64,000 nt of DNA from Arthrobacter sp. StoSoilA2 (lineage in GTDB: Bacteria; Actinomycetota; Actinomycetes; Actinomycetales; Micrococcaceae), in contig NZ_AP024643.1 of the NCBI RefSeq assembly GCF_019977195.1, forward strand, positions 3,906,001 to 3,970,000, in the 5' to 3' direction. Positions 1 to 8,156 of this stretch are shown piece after piece. The position numbers and the translations under genes are program-made. Position 1 is the stretch's first letter. Each line of letters begins with the position of its first letter. The notes below the pieces were generated by a model. It saw only the letters and a list, made by a program, of their open reading frames with translations. It was not told where the DNA came from and made no database searches.

Positions 1-471
1 GAAATGACCGGCGGGGAGCGCTTCGTGTTCAACGGAAGCTGGTGCAGCCCCGGTCAGGAAACCTCGTGGAACGCCTCATGGCGGATCAGCGGCGAGCACG
101 GCACGGTCTTGTGGGACGGGGACAACGAACCTGTTTCCTCGGCACCCATTCCGTTGGGGCCCGGTGCTTCCGATCCGGGCCAGGAAATCGCTGGCTCCCT
201 GCGCGACTTCGTATCTGCAGTCCGCACGGGAAGCACCCCAATGGGGCAGGTGCACCAGAACATCATGAGCCTGGCCATGGTGGAGGCGGCCATCCTGAGT
301 GCTTCGTCCGGGGCCCGTGTTTCCGTGGACGCGCTGCTTGAGGACTCGTACCAGCAGGCCCTACTAGCCGAGCGGGACCCCGCTGTGTTGGAGGTTTTGA
401 AGTCCTGGACATCGGTTCGCAGTGCGCTTGCCGGAGGCAGTGCGCTTGCGGGGGAAGGCGTTCGACTGTGA
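1..471 (+). CDS. Gfo/Idh/MocA family oxidoreductase, C-terminal part (truncated by window start)
   Basis: The reading frame is open from base 1 and ends with TGA at 469-471, so only the last ~156 residues are present. The text fits the C-terminal substrate-binding half of a Gfo/Idh/MocA dehydrogenase: a beta-rich stretch (FNGSWCSPG, WRISGEHGTVLWDGD) followed by a helix that usually closes this fold (SLRDFVSAVRTG, then a tail typical of sugar dehydrogenases). The nucleotide-binding Rossmann half lies outside the window. The gene overlaps the next dehydrogenase by 4 bases, so the two are very likely co-transcribed and translationally coupled. Such tandem pairs usually act on inositols or sugar derivatives, but the substrate cannot be read from this fragment. 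Confidence 0.75.
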   Translation, partial: EMTGGERFVFNGSWCSPGQETSWNASWRISGEHGTVLWDGDNEPVSSAPIPLGPGASDPGQEIAGSLRDFVSAVRTGSTPMGQVHQNIMSLAMVEAAILSASSGARVSVDALLEDSYQQALLAERDPAVLEVLKSWTSVRSALAGGSALAGEGVRL

Positions 472-1664
472 CGCGGAAGCTGCGGGTGGGCATGGTGGGC
501 TACTCCTTCATGGGCGCGGCCCACTCGCATGCGTGGCGAACCGCGCCCCGCTTCTTCGATCTCCCACTTGCGCCCGAGCTGACGGCGCTGGCTGGCAGGA
601 ATGCTGCCGGTGTTCAGGCAGCCGCGGACAAGTTCGGTTGGGATTCCGTAGAGACCGATTGGCGTCGCCTGATTGAGCGCGATGACATTGACCTGATCGA
701 TATCTGCTCCCCCGGAAACACGCACGCCGAGATTGCGATTGCCGCCTTGGAAGCGGGCAAACACGTGCTGTGCGAGAAGCCCTTGGCCAACAGTGTTGCT
801 GAGGCCGAAAAGATGACCGCTGTCGCATCCTCGGCCGCCGAGCGGGGCGTGTACTCGATGTGCGGTTTCACGTATCGGCGAACTCCTGCACTGGCCCTGG
901 CAAAGCGGATGGTGGACGACGGCCGGCTGGGCGAGCTCCGGCACGTCAGGGCCCAGTATCTCCAGGACTGGTTGTCGGACGCGGACGCCCCTCTAACGTG
1001 GCGCCTGGACAAGTCAAAGTCCGGCTCCGGTTCACTGGGTGATATCGGTGCGCACAGTATCGACGCTGCCCAGTGGATCACCGGGTCCAGCATCACCGGG
1101 GTTTCGGCCCTCATGGAGACGTTCGTGAAGGAACGGCCGATCGGCGGGGACCTCGTAGGGCTCGGTGGGCACGGAGGTACAGATGGTCCGCGCGGGCCAG
1201 TAACTGTGGACGACGCAGCGATCTTCACCGCCCGTTTCCAGGCGAAGACATCCGGGGCCGGAAAGACATCCGACGCCGGCCCGATCGGCGTGTTCGAGGC
1301 GACGCGGTTCGCCCTGGGACGGAAGAACGCCATGCGGCTGGAACTCAATGGCACGCTCGGCTCGTTGGCTTTCGACTTCGAGGACATGAACTCGCTGTCC
1401 TTCTACGATGCCTCCGAGGAGGACGCCGGTTTCCGCCGGATCATCGTGACGGAACCATCCCACCCCTACGTCGGAAACTGGTGGCCCACAGGGCACGGCC
1501 TGGGCTACGAGCACGGATTCACGCATCAGGTGGTGGACCTCGTGAATGCCATCGGCGCTGGCGAGCAGCCCTCGCCGTCGTTCTCTGATGCCTTGCAGGT
1601 ACAGAAAGTGCTGGCAGCGGTTGAGGCCAGCGCCGGGGCTGGGAGCCGTTGGCAGAAGGTGTGA
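468..1664 (+). CDS. Gfo/Idh/MocA family NAD(P)-dependent oxidoreductase
   Basis: This 398-residue protein starts at GTG, which overlaps the previous stop. It has an N-terminal Rossmann domain (residues 1-130) beginning LRVGMVGYSFMGAAH and containing the family's EKPLA signature around residue 103, with the catalytic-type lysine. A C-terminal alpha/beta domain follows (GDIGAHSIDAAQWITG near residue 200 is typical of the substrate-site region). Members oxidise or reduce sugars, inositols or their derivatives with NAD(P) in the cytoplasm. Pairing with a second dehydrogenase upstream suggests a two-step sugar or polyol conversion; the substrate is unknown. A strong hairpin lies about 50 bp after the stop. 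Confidence 0.88.
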   Translation: MTRKLRVGMVGYSFMGAAHSHAWRTAPRFFDLPLAPELTALAGRNAAGVQAAADKFGWDSVETDWRRLIERDDIDLIDICSPGNTHAEIAIAALEAGKHVLCEKPLANSVAEAEKMTAVASSAAERGVYSMCGFTYRRTPALALAKRMVDDGRLGELRHVRAQYLQDWLSDADAPLTWRLDKSKSGSGSLGDIGAHSIDAAQWITGSSITGVSALMETFVKERPIGGDLVGLGGHGGTDGPRGPVTVDDAAIFTARFQAKTSGAGKTSDAGPIGVFEATRFALGRKNAMRLELNGTLGSLAFDFEDMNSLSFYDASEEDAGFRRIIVTEPSHPYVGNWWPTGHGLGYEHGFTHQVVDLVNAIGAGEQPSPSFSDALQVQKVLAAVEASAGAGSRWQKV

Positions 1665-1711
1665 GCGTGCGGGCTTCCTGCCTGCCTGAACGCTGCCTGC
1701 CTGAACGCTGA

Positions 1712-1755
1712 GAACCCGCTGTTTCGTTGCTGGGCAACAACGAAACAGCGGGTTC
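1712..1755. terminator. Strong hairpin terminator between convergent genes
   Basis: A perfect 18-bp inverted repeat (1712-1729 paired with 1738-1755) with an 8-nt loop lies between the end of the + strand dehydrogenase and the end of the - strand esterase. Position and strength fit a bidirectional terminator, although there is no long U-run on either side. Confidence 0.7.
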
Positions 1756-1771
1756 GCAACGTGTTAGTGGT

Positions 1772-2674
1772 TTAGCGTTTGGCGAGCTGAGCGGGTTTGA
1801 TGGCCGACAGCAGGGCTGCGGCGTAGGCCAGATGTCCTGCCTCGTTCGGATGGAAGTTAGCGTCGGGCAGCCGATCAAACGGGGGTACGGGCGCCAGGAT
1901 CATCACAAGCCATGGATCTGCAGAATTCGCTGCATGCCCGAGGAACTTCTTGGTGACATCGATGAACTTGGCGTTGGTCTGGCTGTCAGCCACCGCCTTG
2001 GCAATTGTCGCGTTGAGGGCATCGACGGCCAGATTCACTTGGACTTGGTTCGCCGGTGGGATCACCGGGAGACCATTGGCGGGATCAAAAAGCCGCGGAT
2101 AGCCCATGACAGTGAGGGTCGCCTCCGGAGCCGAGGCTCGGATGTTTTGATAGATGATCTCAAGTCCGGACTCGATCACGGGAAGATTGGCGATGATCCC
2201 GCTTACGGTGCCCTCACAAAGCTGTGTATCCGGCGTAGAGCAGTTCTGCAAAGCGAGCAAACTGCCGGCATCTACGGCACCAGCGGTAATGCTCACCAAC
2301 CCAGCATTGTGGAGCGCGGATTGCCCTACACTGCTGGTGATCTGTTCAAATACGGACGGCGTCACTCCGTCATAAAAGGGTCCGGCCGGGAACAGCACGG
2401 CTCCGTGACAGGCCAAATTGGCCACTAAAGCGACCCGCCCTGTCGCGGCGACATCATCGACATAGCCCGGACTACTCTGCCAACAAGCTACCGGTGGACG
2501 GTACAAGTCCCCCGCGCCCGTCCCTGCCGTGTACGAATCGCCGAGTGCCACATACGTGATCGGTGGCGGCGGTGCGGCGGTCGCCGGACTGGCCGTGAAT
2601 CCTAACGTGAGTGCAAGGGCGGCCAATCCGCCTGCGAAAGCCAAGTGCCGGCGTCGTGCTCGATGAGTTGCCAT
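1772..2674 (-). CDS. Secreted SGNH/GDSL-type esterase or lipase
   Basis: A 300-residue protein with a clear Sec signal peptide: a basic start (THRARRRHLAF), a hydrophobic core and an ATAAPPPP cleavage region near residue 34. The mature part opens with the block I motif ALGDSYTAGTG carrying the nucleophilic Ser, and ends with a block V-like FHPNEAGHLAYA region carrying the catalytic His. The mature part contains several Cys residues, as in secreted actinobacterial SGNH lipases that use disulfides. It probably hydrolyses ester bonds of lipids or acetylated polymers outside the cell. It stands alone, facing the dehydrogenase pair across a shared terminator. Confidence 0.85.
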   Translation of the reverse strand: MATHRARRRHLAFAGGLAALALTLGFTASPATAAPPPPITYVALGDSYTAGTGAGDLYRPPVACWQSSPGYVDDVAATGRVALVANLACHGAVLFPAGPFYDGVTPSVFEQITSSVGQSALHNAGLVSITAGAVDAGSLLALQNCSTPDTQLCEGTVSGIIANLPVIESGLEIIYQNIRASAPEATLTVMGYPRLFDPANGLPVIPPANQVQVNLAVDALNATIAKAVADSQTNAKFIDVTKKFLGHAANSADPWLVMILAPVPPFDRLPDANFHPNEAGHLAYAAALLSAIKPAQLAKR

Positions 2675-2822
2675 GGTGTTTCCCCTTCATGCTGCTCTTT
2701 GGGGCTCCGGTGGTCCGTCAAAAGGGATCACTTCGCGGCTCGCCCACCCGTCGGCCGCGTACGGGGCAATGTGTTGGCCAGATTACGCCCGGCAGGCAAT
2801 GCGGTACAGACCCATCGACAAG

Positions 2823-3278
2823 CTATTTTTGGGCTTTCACTTTCCGGCGGTAAAGGATGTTTCCAACCAGCGAGATTGTGCCGCCGATAAGCAGCGCGAC
2901 CCCTATCAAGGGCAAAAGCGCTACAGCCTTCTTGGATGGTCCTTCCAAAGGAATCTCAAGCGTTCCGGTGATGTCATCAGGGTGGTAGGTGACATCGATG
3001 GATTCGCCGATCCCGTAGGCGCAGGGCTCGGCGCTGGTTCCTGGAGGAGTGCGGTACGTGGCGCCATCGATCACGACGTCGGCTATAGGCTCGCAGAGGC
3101 CTTTTGTACTGATCTTTTGGTCAACCACGATTCCGTGCCCGGCCACCGTGCCCTCGCGCGGCGGTGCGTTATGGAAGAGGAGCAGCCATAGAATTCCAAG
3201 AACGATTGCAATAACAGCCGCGCGAAGACTGAACCGTGGCTTGCGGGGCATGTCCTGATCTGCCGGTAAGAGCGTCAT
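2823..3278 (-). CDS. Small membrane protein, DUF3592-like
   Basis: A protein of about 150 residues with one N-terminal membrane segment (AVIAIVLGILWLLLFH), a 75-residue extracytoplasmic part, and a second membrane segment near the C-terminus (VALLPLIGVALLIGGTISLVG) followed by a basic tail. Two Cys in the external part (CEPIAD and EPCAYG) could form a disulfide. The layout resembles DUF3592-type proteins. ATG codons at 3278 and 3251 are both possible starts; neither has a strong ribosome site. A TTG at 3290 is also in frame but would nearly abut the next gene. Function unknown. Confidence 0.6.
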   Translation of the reverse strand: MTLLPADQDMPRKPRFSLRAAVIAIVLGILWLLLFHNAPPREGTVAGHGIVVDQKISTKGLCEPIADVVIDGATYRTPPGTSAEPCAYGIGESIDVTYHPDDITGTLEIPLEGPSKKAVALLPLIGVALLIGGTISLVGNILYRRKVKAQK

Positions 3279-3290
3279 ATCGCTGGCCAA

Positions 3291-3887
3291 CTACGCGCTG
3301 TACCTGGCCAGCCTGAACTCCAAGCCGTTCCGCACCGCGGGCCATTCGTGTTCCAGGATGGAGAACACCACGGTGTCGCGAAGCACTCCGTCCTTGGTGC
3401 GCGAGTGGTTTCGCAACACACCGTCCTGCTTGGCGCCGAGACGGGCGATCGCGTCGCGGGACTGGTGGTTGAGCCAGTGCGTCCGGAATTCGACGGCGGG
3501 GCAGCCCAGGGTTTCAAAGGCATGCTGAAGAAGCAGCAGCTTGGAGTCGGGGTTGGTGCCTGTTCCGTGGACGGACGCTGCGTTCCAGGTGGAGCCGATC
3601 TCGACGCGCGGAGTGGCGGCATCGATGTTCATGTACGTCGTCATTCCGATGACCTTGCCGGTGCTGTTGAGCCTGGTGGCGAAGGGCACCATGGAACCTT
3701 GGGTTTGCAGGCCAAGCCTCCGCTCAATCTCCGCAGCCATATCGTCCGGCGTGGGTACGGAGGTGTACCAGAGCTTCCAGAGATCGCCGTCCTTGGCCGC
3801 CTCCACGAGGTCGTCGTGGTGATCTGGCCGCAAGGGTTCCAGGGTCACGAATTTGCCGGTCAAGGTGATGGGTTCAATCGAGGTCAC
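3291..3887 (-). CDS. GNAT family N-acetyltransferase (RimJ/RimL-like)
   Basis: A 198-residue protein matching the RimJ/RimL subgroup of GNAT acetyltransferases: it opens with a strand pattern typical of the family (ITLTGKFVTLEPLRPDHHDDL), has a mid-protein strand with IGMTTYMNID, then the acetyl-CoA loop region around SVHGTGTNPDSKLLLL and the C-terminal FRTHWLNHQSRDAIARLGA segment. It transfers an acetyl group from acetyl-CoA to an amine, either a protein N-terminus or a small molecule. It reads away from the acyl-CoA operon at 3915-6802 with a 27-bp gap and is probably read from the same transcript. The acceptor is unknown. Confidence 0.8.
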   Translation of the reverse strand: MTSIEPITLTGKFVTLEPLRPDHHDDLVEAAKDGDLWKLWYTSVPTPDDMAAEIERRLGLQTQGSMVPFATRLNSTGKVIGMTTYMNIDAATPRVEIGSTWNAASVHGTGTNPDSKLLLLQHAFETLGCPAVEFRTHWLNHQSRDAIARLGAKQDGVLRNHSRTKDGVLRDTVVFSILEHEWPAVRNGLEFRLARYSA

Positions 3888-3914
3888 CCGGCTAGCCTAA
3901 CCGGTACGCGATGG

Positions 3915-4778
3915 TCAGTCGTTCCAGTCGAAGAAGCCCTTGCCTGTTTTGCGGCCAAGCTCCCCACGGGCAACTTTGTCCCGCAGGATCTGCGGCGGAG
4001 CAAAGCGGTCACCCAACGTGGAATGCAGGTACTCCGCGATGCCCAGACGAACATCAAGACCCACGATGTCGGTGGTCTTGAGCGGCCCGGTGGGGTGTTT
4101 GTACCCCAGGACCATCGCGGCGTCGATGTCCTCCGCTGATGCCACACCCTCCTCAACCATGCGCATAGCCTCCAAGGCAATAGCGACGCCCAGCCTTGAG
4201 GACGCAAAGCCGGGCGCGTCATTGACGACGACGGCGGTCTTGCCGAGTGCCTCGGTCCAGTTCTTCGCCGCTCGGGCGAGTTCGGGCGAGGTCTCTTTGG
4301 CCAACACCACTTCGATGAGGGTGGAGGCGGGCACCGGGTTAAAGAAGTGCAGCCCGATGAAGTTGGCTGGCCTGCGGAGTTCATTCGCCAACCCCGTCAC
4401 GGACAAAGACGACGTGTTTGAAGCAAGGAATGCATCTGCGGAAAGGCGGTCCTCCACAGCTTTCAACGCGGCGACTTTGAGATCGTAATCCTCGGGCACG
4501 GCTTCTACCACCAGGCCGCAGTGGATAAAGGATTCGTAGTCCGTCGACGTGCTGAACCTGGCCAAGGCTTCTTCGGGGGTTTCGCCCAGGGTGCCACGGG
4601 ACGCGGACTTGGCCACCGCGTCTGCTACCCGACCCTGCGCCCCGGCGGCTGCCTCATGATCCCTCTCCACGACGATCACGGTGGCCCCTTTGGTCAGGAA
4701 AGCATGCGCGATTCCCGCACCCATCCGGCCACCGCCAAGGACTCCAACAACGTGGGGAATCGCGGGTACTGCTGTCAT
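3915..4778 (-). CDS. 3-hydroxyacyl-CoA (3-hydroxybutyryl-CoA) dehydrogenase
   Basis: A 287-residue NAD(P)-dependent enzyme. The N-terminus carries the Rossmann motif GVLGGGRMGAGIAHA (residues 12-26). The catalytic segment around GLHFFNPVP holds the His of the His-Glu pair, and the C-terminal helical domain contains the family pattern GYKHPTGPLKTTDIVGLD. It oxidises the 3-hydroxyl of an acyl-CoA to the 3-keto form. It overlaps the hydratase start by 4 bases and is third in a thiolase-hydratase-dehydrogenase operon, the order expected for beta-oxidation or for the lower part of phenylacetate breakdown (PaaH type). The substrate range cannot be fixed without the ring-opening genes, which are not in the window. 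Confidence 0.88.
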   Translation of the reverse strand: MTAVPAIPHVVGVLGGGRMGAGIAHAFLTKGATVIVVERDHEAAAGAQGRVADAVAKSASRGTLGETPEEALARFSTSTDYESFIHCGLVVEAVPEDYDLKVAALKAVEDRLSADAFLASNTSSLSVTGLANELRRPANFIGLHFFNPVPASTLIEVVLAKETSPELARAAKNWTEALGKTAVVVNDAPGFASSRLGVAIALEAMRMVEEGVASAEDIDAAMVLGYKHPTGPLKTTDIVGLDVRLGIAEYLHSTLGDRFAPPQILRDKVARGELGRKTGKGFFDWND

Positions 4779-5575
4779 TTCTGGATCCTGTCGTCGTTGG
4801 CAGCGGAGTTGGCGGAGTTGCTTCTGTCCTTCTTGTCCAGGAAAGCCTGCATCCTGTCGAATTTGGCCTGGGATTCGAAGAGAATCCCCTGGGCAAGGGT
4901 GTCGATCAGCGGGTGCGCTTCCGCAGGAGCGTGGAACACCGACTTGGTAATGCGGACCGCAAGGGGATCCTGGCGGCCGATCCTGTCAGCCAGATTGTGT
5001 GCGGCCTCCATGAGCTCAGGGGCCTCGTGAATCTCAGTGATCAAACTGATGCGCAGGGCTTCCTCGGCCCTCAACACGGCGCCGGCGAGGAGGATTTCCT
5101 TGGCTTTCGGCTCGCCCACGAGCTCCTTGAGCCGCCAACTGGCGCCGGCTGCGGCAAGGATTCCCAGTCCAGTTTCGGGGTTGCCTATCCGCACACTTGG
5201 GGTTCCGATGCGGAAATCTGCCGCATAGGCAAGCTCCGCACCGCCGCCCAGGCAATAGCCGTCCAAAGCTGCGATGACGGGCATGGGCAGCTTGGCGATG
5301 CGCATGAAGATGGTTGAGTTGATCCCCCGCAGTGCGTCATCCCGCCGGCGTTCCCGGAGTTGTCCAATGTCCGCGCCCGAGGCGAAGACGCCGTCCGTGC
5401 CCGCGATGATCAGGACCTTGGGGTTGCGCTCCAGTTCGGCACAGACGAGGTGAAGCTCGTCCACCATGGTCTGGTCTATCGCATTGCGTACTTCGGGACG
5501 GTTGAGAAGAACAGTGAGCCTGTCGTCACGTTCCTCGAGGAGAAGGGTGCTGAAGTCTTCCTGGTTCAGTGCCAT
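4775..5575 (-). CDS. Enoyl-CoA hydratase/isomerase family protein
   Basis: A 266-residue crotonase-fold protein. The oxyanion-hole segment reads FASGADIGQL (near residue 65) and the second one CLGGGAELAYAADFRIG. Both catalytic glutamates of hydratases appear to be present, one in GGGAELA and one in GNPETGLG. It hydrates a trans-2-enoyl-CoA to the 3-hydroxyacyl-CoA used by the dehydrogenase that follows it. The gene directly abuts the thiolase stop, so all three are one operon. It could be PaaF-like, given the PaaR-like site upstream, but a general fatty-acid role is also possible. Confidence 0.88.
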   Translation of the reverse strand: MALNQEDFSTLLLEERDDRLTVLLNRPEVRNAIDQTMVDELHLVCAELERNPKVLIIAGTDGVFASGADIGQLRERRRDDALRGINSTIFMRIAKLPMPVIAALDGYCLGGGAELAYAADFRIGTPSVRIGNPETGLGILAAAGASWRLKELVGEPKAKEILLAGAVLRAEEALRISLITEIHEAPELMEAAHNLADRIGRQDPLAVRITKSVFHAPAEAHPLIDTLAQGILFESQAKFDRMQAFLDKKDRSNSANSAANDDRIQK

Positions 5576-6802
5576 TTACACGCCTTCCAGCAGCATTGCC
5601 GTGCCCTGGCCCACGCCGATGCACATCGTGGCAAGGCCAAGCTTCGGTCCATTGTTGCTGGCAAGCTCCCGCTCCATGCGGCCCAGAAGGGTAATGGCCA
5701 GACGTGACCCGCTGGAACCCAGCGGGTGCCCCAAACTGATGGCACCGCCGTCGTTATTGACGATTTCCGGGTCCAGCCCCAGGCGCCGCATGCTGGCAAG
5801 GGACTGGGTGGCAAAAGCTTCGTTGAGTTCCACCGCGCCGAGCTGGTCCACGGTGAGGCCGGTGCGGGCAAGGACCTTCTGCGTTGCCGGGACAGGACCG
5901 ATGCCCATGATTTCCGGTTCGCAGCCCGCCGACGCGCCATCGATGATCCGGGCACGGGGGGTCAGGCCGAACTTCTTGATGGCTGCCTCGGAGGCGACGA
6001 TGATCGCAGAGGCGCCGTCATTGAGGCTGGACGAGTTGCCCGCAGTGACGACGGAGCCACCGGGGACTACTGGCCGAAGTCCCGCCAGGACATCCATGGT
6101 GGTGCCTTCGCGGGGACCCTCATCAGTGTCCACCACGGTCTCGGACTTGCGGGTCTTGACGGTGACCGGAACGATCTCTTCCTTGAACCGGCCGCCTGCA
6201 ATGGCCGCCAAAGCGAGTTCGTGCGAGCGGACAGCGAAAGCGTCTGCATCCTCGCGGGAGATGTTGTCCACACGGCCCACTTCCTCGGCCGTTTCAGGCA
6301 TGGAGTAGGTCATCTTGCCGTCACGGGAGAGCTCGCCCTTGGTGAAAAGCGGGTTGACGAAGCGCCAACCGATGGACGTATCGAAGATCTGGCCCGGCTT
6401 AGCGAATGCCGTGGTGGGCTTCTCCTGCACCCAGGGAGCACGACTCATGGATTCGACGCCGCCGGCAACCACGATATCCGCAGCGCCGGACTTGATCATT
6501 TGGCTCGCCATGATGATGGCGCTCAGGCCCGAGGCACAGAGACGGTTCACGGTGATGCCCGGAATGTGGAGGGGAAGCCCGGCAAGGAGGGTTGCCATGC
6601 GGGCCACGTTGCGGTTTTCCTCGCCAGCGCCGTTGGCGTTGCCGAGGATTACCTCATCAATGGAGTCAGGATCGACGCCGGCACGCGTCACTGCCTCACG
6701 GACCACCAGCGCGGCGAGGTCGTCAGGACGGACGGAGGACAATGCCCCGCCGTAACGACCAACCGGCGTCCGTGCGCCGCCAACAAGAAAAGCCTCGACC
6801 AT
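5576..6802 (-). CDS. Acetyl-CoA acyltransferase (thiolase)
   Basis: A 408-residue thiolase of normal length. The active-site Cys is C89 in VNRLCASGLSA, the catalytic His is H359 in SLGHPLGSSGSR, and the second Cys is C394 in CIGVGQG. The enzyme cleaves a 3-ketoacyl-CoA with CoA to give acetyl-CoA. It is the first gene of the operon with enoyl-CoA hydratase and 3-hydroxyacyl-CoA dehydrogenase. Its sequence resembles 3-oxoadipyl-CoA thiolases (PaaJ/PcaF group) as well as fatty-acid thiolases; I cannot decide between them by eye. A TetR/PaaR-like palindrome sits 47 bp upstream of the start. Confidence 0.9.
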   Translation of the reverse strand: MVEAFLVGGARTPVGRYGGALSSVRPDDLAALVVREAVTRAGVDPDSIDEVILGNANGAGEENRNVARMATLLAGLPLHIPGITVNRLCASGLSAIIMASQMIKSGAADIVVAGGVESMSRAPWVQEKPTTAFAKPGQIFDTSIGWRFVNPLFTKGELSRDGKMTYSMPETAEEVGRVDNISREDADAFAVRSHELALAAIAGGRFKEEIVPVTVKTRKSETVVDTDEGPREGTTMDVLAGLRPVVPGGSVVTAGNSSSLNDGASAIIVASEAAIKKFGLTPRARIIDGASAGCEPEIMGIGPVPATQKVLARTGLTVDQLGAVELNEAFATQSLASMRRLGLDPEIVNNDGGAISLGHPLGSSGSRLAITLLGRMERELASNNGPKLGLATMCIGVGQGTAMLLEGV

Positions 6803-6848
6803 GAGAACATCCTTCGCGAAGTGAAAGGGACCGGCCCCGGAATAATAT

Positions 6849-6862
6849 ACCGACCGTTCGTT
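6849..6862. promoter_or_regulatory. Candidate PaaR/TetR-type operator upstream of the thiolase operon
   Basis: The 14-base sequence ACCGACCGTTCGTT keeps 10 of 14 positions of a palindrome centred on CG. It fits the pattern ACCGnnCGnnCGgT used by actinobacterial PaaR-like TetR repressors except at one position. It lies 47 bp before the thiolase start in an AT-rich stretch (AATAATATACC) that could hold the -10 region. Binding is inferred. Confidence 0.45.
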
Positions 6863-6934
6863 CTATAAAGATTACACGGCCTGCCGTCCGGGTCAACAGA
6901 TGAAGCCACTTCCCCAGCCCGGCACGGCATCGCC

Positions 6935-7591
6935 TCAGACCACCCGGATGCCCAAATGGCCGGCCAGCAACGGGGCCATGAGACTCAACTGGTAATCGTC
7001 AATAACAACTCCGGCAAGCCCGGCCAACCCGTTGATACCCCGGAACTCCGAACTCCGCAGGTCCACGTCCTTGAGCTTGGCGCCGGTCACGTCCAGGGTG
7101 CCGATGGTGCAATTCTTCAGCGATAGCCGTGTTCCCGTGCAGCCGCCCAAATCGAGCTCGTTGATGATGCAATCTGAAATCTGGACGTCCATCAGCTTGG
7201 AGCCGCGCAGGTTCACGTAGTCCAGCTTGCCGCCTTCGATCCGCACCGAACGCCACGTGCCTTCGTACAGCTCGGCTGATCCCCACCTCGGATTGCTGAT
7301 CTCCACGTCCTGCCAGGAAGTCCGTGCCGCAGTGAAGACTGGCGCATACGGCTCCGCAAGGATGCATTCCCGGAACGTGGCGCCACGCAACTGGGCCTCG
7401 TTGAACGAGACTCCTGTGAACTCACACTCAATGAAGTCGGCACCGCTCAGTTCCTCCCCATCGGCAGACACCCGGGTAAACCTGATGCCGTCATACCGTT
7501 CGCCACGCTGGAAGTCCGGGGCGTCGTCGTCGCGCAGTTCTTCCAGGCGCACCGGGGAGATCTTGGGGGCTGCCACTTTTGCAGCCGCCAT
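6935..7591 (-). CDS. Pentapeptide-repeat protein
   Basis: A 218-residue protein with many A(D/N)LxX-type five-residue repeats, such as GADFI, GATFR, YVNLRGSKL and KLKDVDLRSSEFRG, spread over residues 45-195. These fold as a right-handed four-sided beta helix. Some family members mimic DNA and protect DNA gyrase from quinolones (Qnr, MfpA); most have no known role. The start ATG overlaps the stop of the upstream SRPBCC gene (TAATG), so the two are translated together. Nothing here shows a gyrase link; length (218) is close to Qnr-type proteins, which makes that worth a test but not a claim. Confidence 0.85.
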   Translation of the reverse strand: MAAAKVAAPKISPVRLEELRDDDAPDFQRGERYDGIRFTRVSADGEELSGADFIECEFTGVSFNEAQLRGATFRECILAEPYAPVFTAARTSWQDVEISNPRWGSAELYEGTWRSVRIEGGKLDYVNLRGSKLMDVQISDCIINELDLGGCTGTRLSLKNCTIGTLDVTGAKLKDVDLRSSEFRGINGLAGLAGVVIDDYQLSLMAPLLAGHLGIRVV

Positions 7592-8049
7592 TAGAGGGAT
7601 TCCGCCTTCGCAGCGATCTCGGCAAGGTCCTTGCTGAGGGCCTTTCGCGTAATGCTCATGCCGATCTTCCCGAACAAGGCCATGGCGACCTTGCTCCCGA
7701 GCGTGGGTTTGAGGACCTCGGCGCCGAATGTCAGCGTAAGGTCAGTTCCGCCGTCGCGCTCCGCCAGATTGAAGCGGGTGGTGTAGTCGGCGCCGCCCTG
7801 GAGTGCTTTGACTGTGGTGCTGCGGGGTGGGTCAGCCTGGGACACCCACATCTCCACGGTTTCCTGCCTGCCCATCATGGTCCGTGTTTCCTTCCAGCGG
7901 GTGCCCTCCCCATAAGGACCCTCACTGAGCATCTGGATTGCATTGATGCCCGAAAGGGTGCCGGCCGAGCCCGGGATGTCCGAGAGGACCGCCCAAACTT
8001 TCTCCGGGCTGGCGTTGATGTGCTGCGTCAGGGTGGTGGTGTGATCCAT
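7591..8049 (-). CDS. SRPBCC family (polyketide cyclase/START-like) protein
   Basis: A 152-residue protein with the SRPBCC pattern: an N-terminal strand and helix (TLTQHINASPEKVWAVLSDIPG), a GEGTRWKETRTMM strand region, and a long C-terminal helix (LFGKIGMSITRKALSKDLAEIAAKAE). This fold makes a deep hydrophobic cavity and binds lipids or aromatic ligands. No catalytic residues can be assigned. It is co-translated with the pentapeptide-repeat gene through a TAATG overlap. Its biological role is unknown. Confidence 0.82.
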   Translation of the reverse strand: MDHTTTLTQHINASPEKVWAVLSDIPGSAGTLSGINAIQMLSEGPYGEGTRWKETRTMMGRQETVEMWVSQADPPRSTTVKALQGGADYTTRFNLAERDGGTDLTLTFGAEVLKPTLGSKVAMALFGKIGMSITRKALSKDLAEIAAKAESL

Positions 8050-8156
8050 ACATCGAGCCTAGACCCGGGCACTGACAGTCCCAACTGGCGGGGGAACAAG
8101 GGCGGGATTAGCCTTAAAAAGCATCCATAGAGCCCGGTGATGAAGGGGACTCTTCA

